Origin: Robiginitomaculum sp.
GTDB lineage: Bacteria > Pseudomonadota > Alphaproteobacteria > Caulobacterales > Maricaulaceae
DNA: 13,480 nucleotides
Assembly: GCA_026982235.1 (NCBI GenBank)
Contig: JALSHM010000280.1
Span: 1 to 13,480, forward strand
Direction: 5' to 3'
Notes under the pieces: model-generated
The model's database searches: none
Seen by the model: the letters and a program-made list of their open reading frames with translations, nothing else
Told to the model about the DNA's origin: nothing
Program-made: the position numbers and the translations under genes
In this document: positions 12,378 through 13,480 of the stretch, piece after piece
Layout: the number at the start of each line of letters is the position of its first letter
Numbering within the stretch: the stretch's first letter is position 1

Positions 12378-13480
12378 ATGCCATATTTTCATTCTACAAC
12401 AACTCTATCTGGCGGCGCAGATGTGGACTATATTTTCGGTACGTCCACCAATCCCAACAACACGATTTTTGGCCAAAACGGCAGTGACCTCATTTTAGCA
12501 GATATTGCAGCGGTTGTTCCCGAAGTGTTGGGCAATACAACTTTGGCCACGGCACATGATATTGATTTGGCTTCATATTGGACTATTAGTGCGAACCCAC
12601 TAATAGATCCGGCGAATGTGAGTGCGGATGTGTCCCATACATTGGTTTATGGTGGTGATGAGAATGGTGCGGAATATTATTCATTCACGGCTAACGGGAA
12701 TGTCGTTATTACAGCGGATATTGATTGGGCAACATTCGATACCCGGATAGACATTCTGGATTCGAGCGGAACGGTTGTTGCGACTAATGACAATTCTGCC
12801 CTCTCTGTGGGCGGGCTTGGAAGTAAAGCGACGACCGATTCCTTTGTTAGCTATACTACACAAAATTCCGGTACATATTATATCCGCGTCTATAACGCCA
12901 ATTTTCCTCAAGAATTTCGCGTAGACGGGCAGTTCGTGATGAATATTTCTGTAGGGAAACACGCTGCCACGGCTACTTTGGTTTCAGGAGATGATGTGAT
13001 CAATGCGGGCGGCGGTGATGATTTGGTCTTTGGTGGTGCTGGCAATGATACGATTTATGGCAATACCGGCGATGATACAATTTACGGCGGCACTGGTGAT
13101 GATATTTTAAATGGCGGCGCGCCTGGTGTGCAAACCACTCAATCCGGTACCGATGAAATATACGGGGAAGCCGGAGATGATACGATTCTTTACCGTGCGG
13201 ATCAATTTTATGTTGGCGAAGTTGATATTGTTGATGGTGGTTCGGGTACAGACGAATTGATCATCAATGCGCTTCTTGATACTGTCGGTAAATACACTGT
13301 TGATCTAATTTCCGGCATTGTTCGAGGTGGGAGTTTAACGGGAACAGGCTCGAACTATATGACCTTGACCAGTATTGAAAATGTTAAAGTTAGCGGCAGT
13401 ATTGATATTGTGGGGGATAATGGAAACAATCAATTAACGGGCGATATAGTTTCTGGTGCAAATGTTCTCGAGGGTCGCGG
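12378..13480 (+). CDS. RTX (haemolysin-type calcium-binding) protein with PPC-like domain, 3' partial
   Basis: An open frame of 367 complete codons runs off the window. AAGGGG (12364-12369) is 8 nt before ATG 12378, and the in-frame ATG at 12372 is too close to it. The N-terminus is not a signal peptide; it opens with an RTX-like turn (LSGGADVDYIFGT...NGSDLIL). Residues about 88-192 (EYYSFTANGNVVITADID, FDTRIDILDSSGTVVATND, NSGTYYIRVYNA) resemble a bacterial pre-peptidase C-terminal (PPC)/DVUA0089-type beta-sandwich. Residues 208-248 hold the calcium-binding nonapeptides GGGDDLVFGGAGNDTIYG and relatives, with more at 256-270. Such proteins leave by a type I secretion system using a C-terminal signal, here outside the window. 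Enzyme, adhesin and toxin roles cannot be told apart. Confidence 0.87.
   Translation, partial: MPYFHSTTTLSGGADVDYIFGTSTNPNNTIFGQNGSDLILADIAAVVPEVLGNTTLATAHDIDLASYWTISANPLIDPANVSADVSHTLVYGGDENGAEYYSFTANGNVVITADIDWATFDTRIDILDSSGTVVATNDNSALSVGGLGSKATTDSFVSYTTQNSGTYYIRVYNANFPQEFRVDGQFVMNISVGKHAATATLVSGDDVINAGGGDDLVFGGAGNDTIYGNTGDDTIYGGTGDDILNGGAPGVQTTQSGTDEIYGEAGDDTILYRADQFYVGEVDIVDGGSGTDELIINALLDTVGKYTVDLISGIVRGGSLTGTGSNYMTLTSIENVKVSGSIDIVGDNGNNQLTGDIVSGANVLEGR

Noticed and set aside
12681..12962. Minus-strand open frame of 93 codons inside the RTX gene
   Set aside because: It lies antisense to a clearly recognisable PPC-like coding region and has no family features.

Overview
The window reads as a chromosomal segment of an alphaproteobacterium. 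The evidence is gene content and order: the 3' end of a LolA-type gene directly before an alphaproteobacterial-type exonuclease III, carA divergent from a GatB/YqeY gene, and a sucC...sucD-sucA-sucB block. I cannot name a genus. Base composition is moderate, with AT-rich intergenic regions. Almost every gene is core metabolism. The accessory material is a toxin-antitoxin pair, a thioredoxin-like gene, a palindromic repeat pair and the start of an RTX protein.

Layout. Positions 2-124 hold the tail of a LolA-like carrier gene, and 170-1003 (+) an Xth-family exonuclease. It converges on, and overlaps by 4 nt, a minus-strand pyrimidine operon carA-pyrC (3252 down to 1000). A GatB/YqeY gene (3393-3854, +) is divergent from carA. 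Its 3' flank carries two inverted copies of a palindromic unit around a third hairpin (3877-3973).

From 12003 down to 4005 the minus strand carries the TCA-cycle cluster, in transcription order: a good sigma70-like promoter, sucC, a secreted thioredoxin-like protein, a VapB/VapC-type toxin-antitoxin pair, sucD, sucA and sucB. Together the suc genes convert 2-oxoglutarate to succinate (2-oxoglutarate dehydrogenase E1 and E2, then succinyl-CoA synthetase). lpd, which often follows sucB, is absent here. From 12378 to the window end (+) is the start of an RTX protein with a PPC-like domain, divergent from sucC.

The most interesting region is the interrupted suc operon. The two succinyl-CoA synthetase subunits, usually adjacent, are separated by about 1.4 kb. 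That insert holds a thioredoxin-fold gene starting 2 nt after sucC, and a toxin-antitoxin module whose promoter lies under a perfect 12-bp inverted repeat. The toxin stop codon is fused to the sucD ribosome-binding site, so the autoregulated toxin-antitoxin promoter probably also transcribes sucD-sucA-sucB. SucC itself carries an extra C-terminal segment of about 47 residues that resembles a Rho_N/SAP-like helical domain. The sucA-sucB gap is unusually hairpin-rich.
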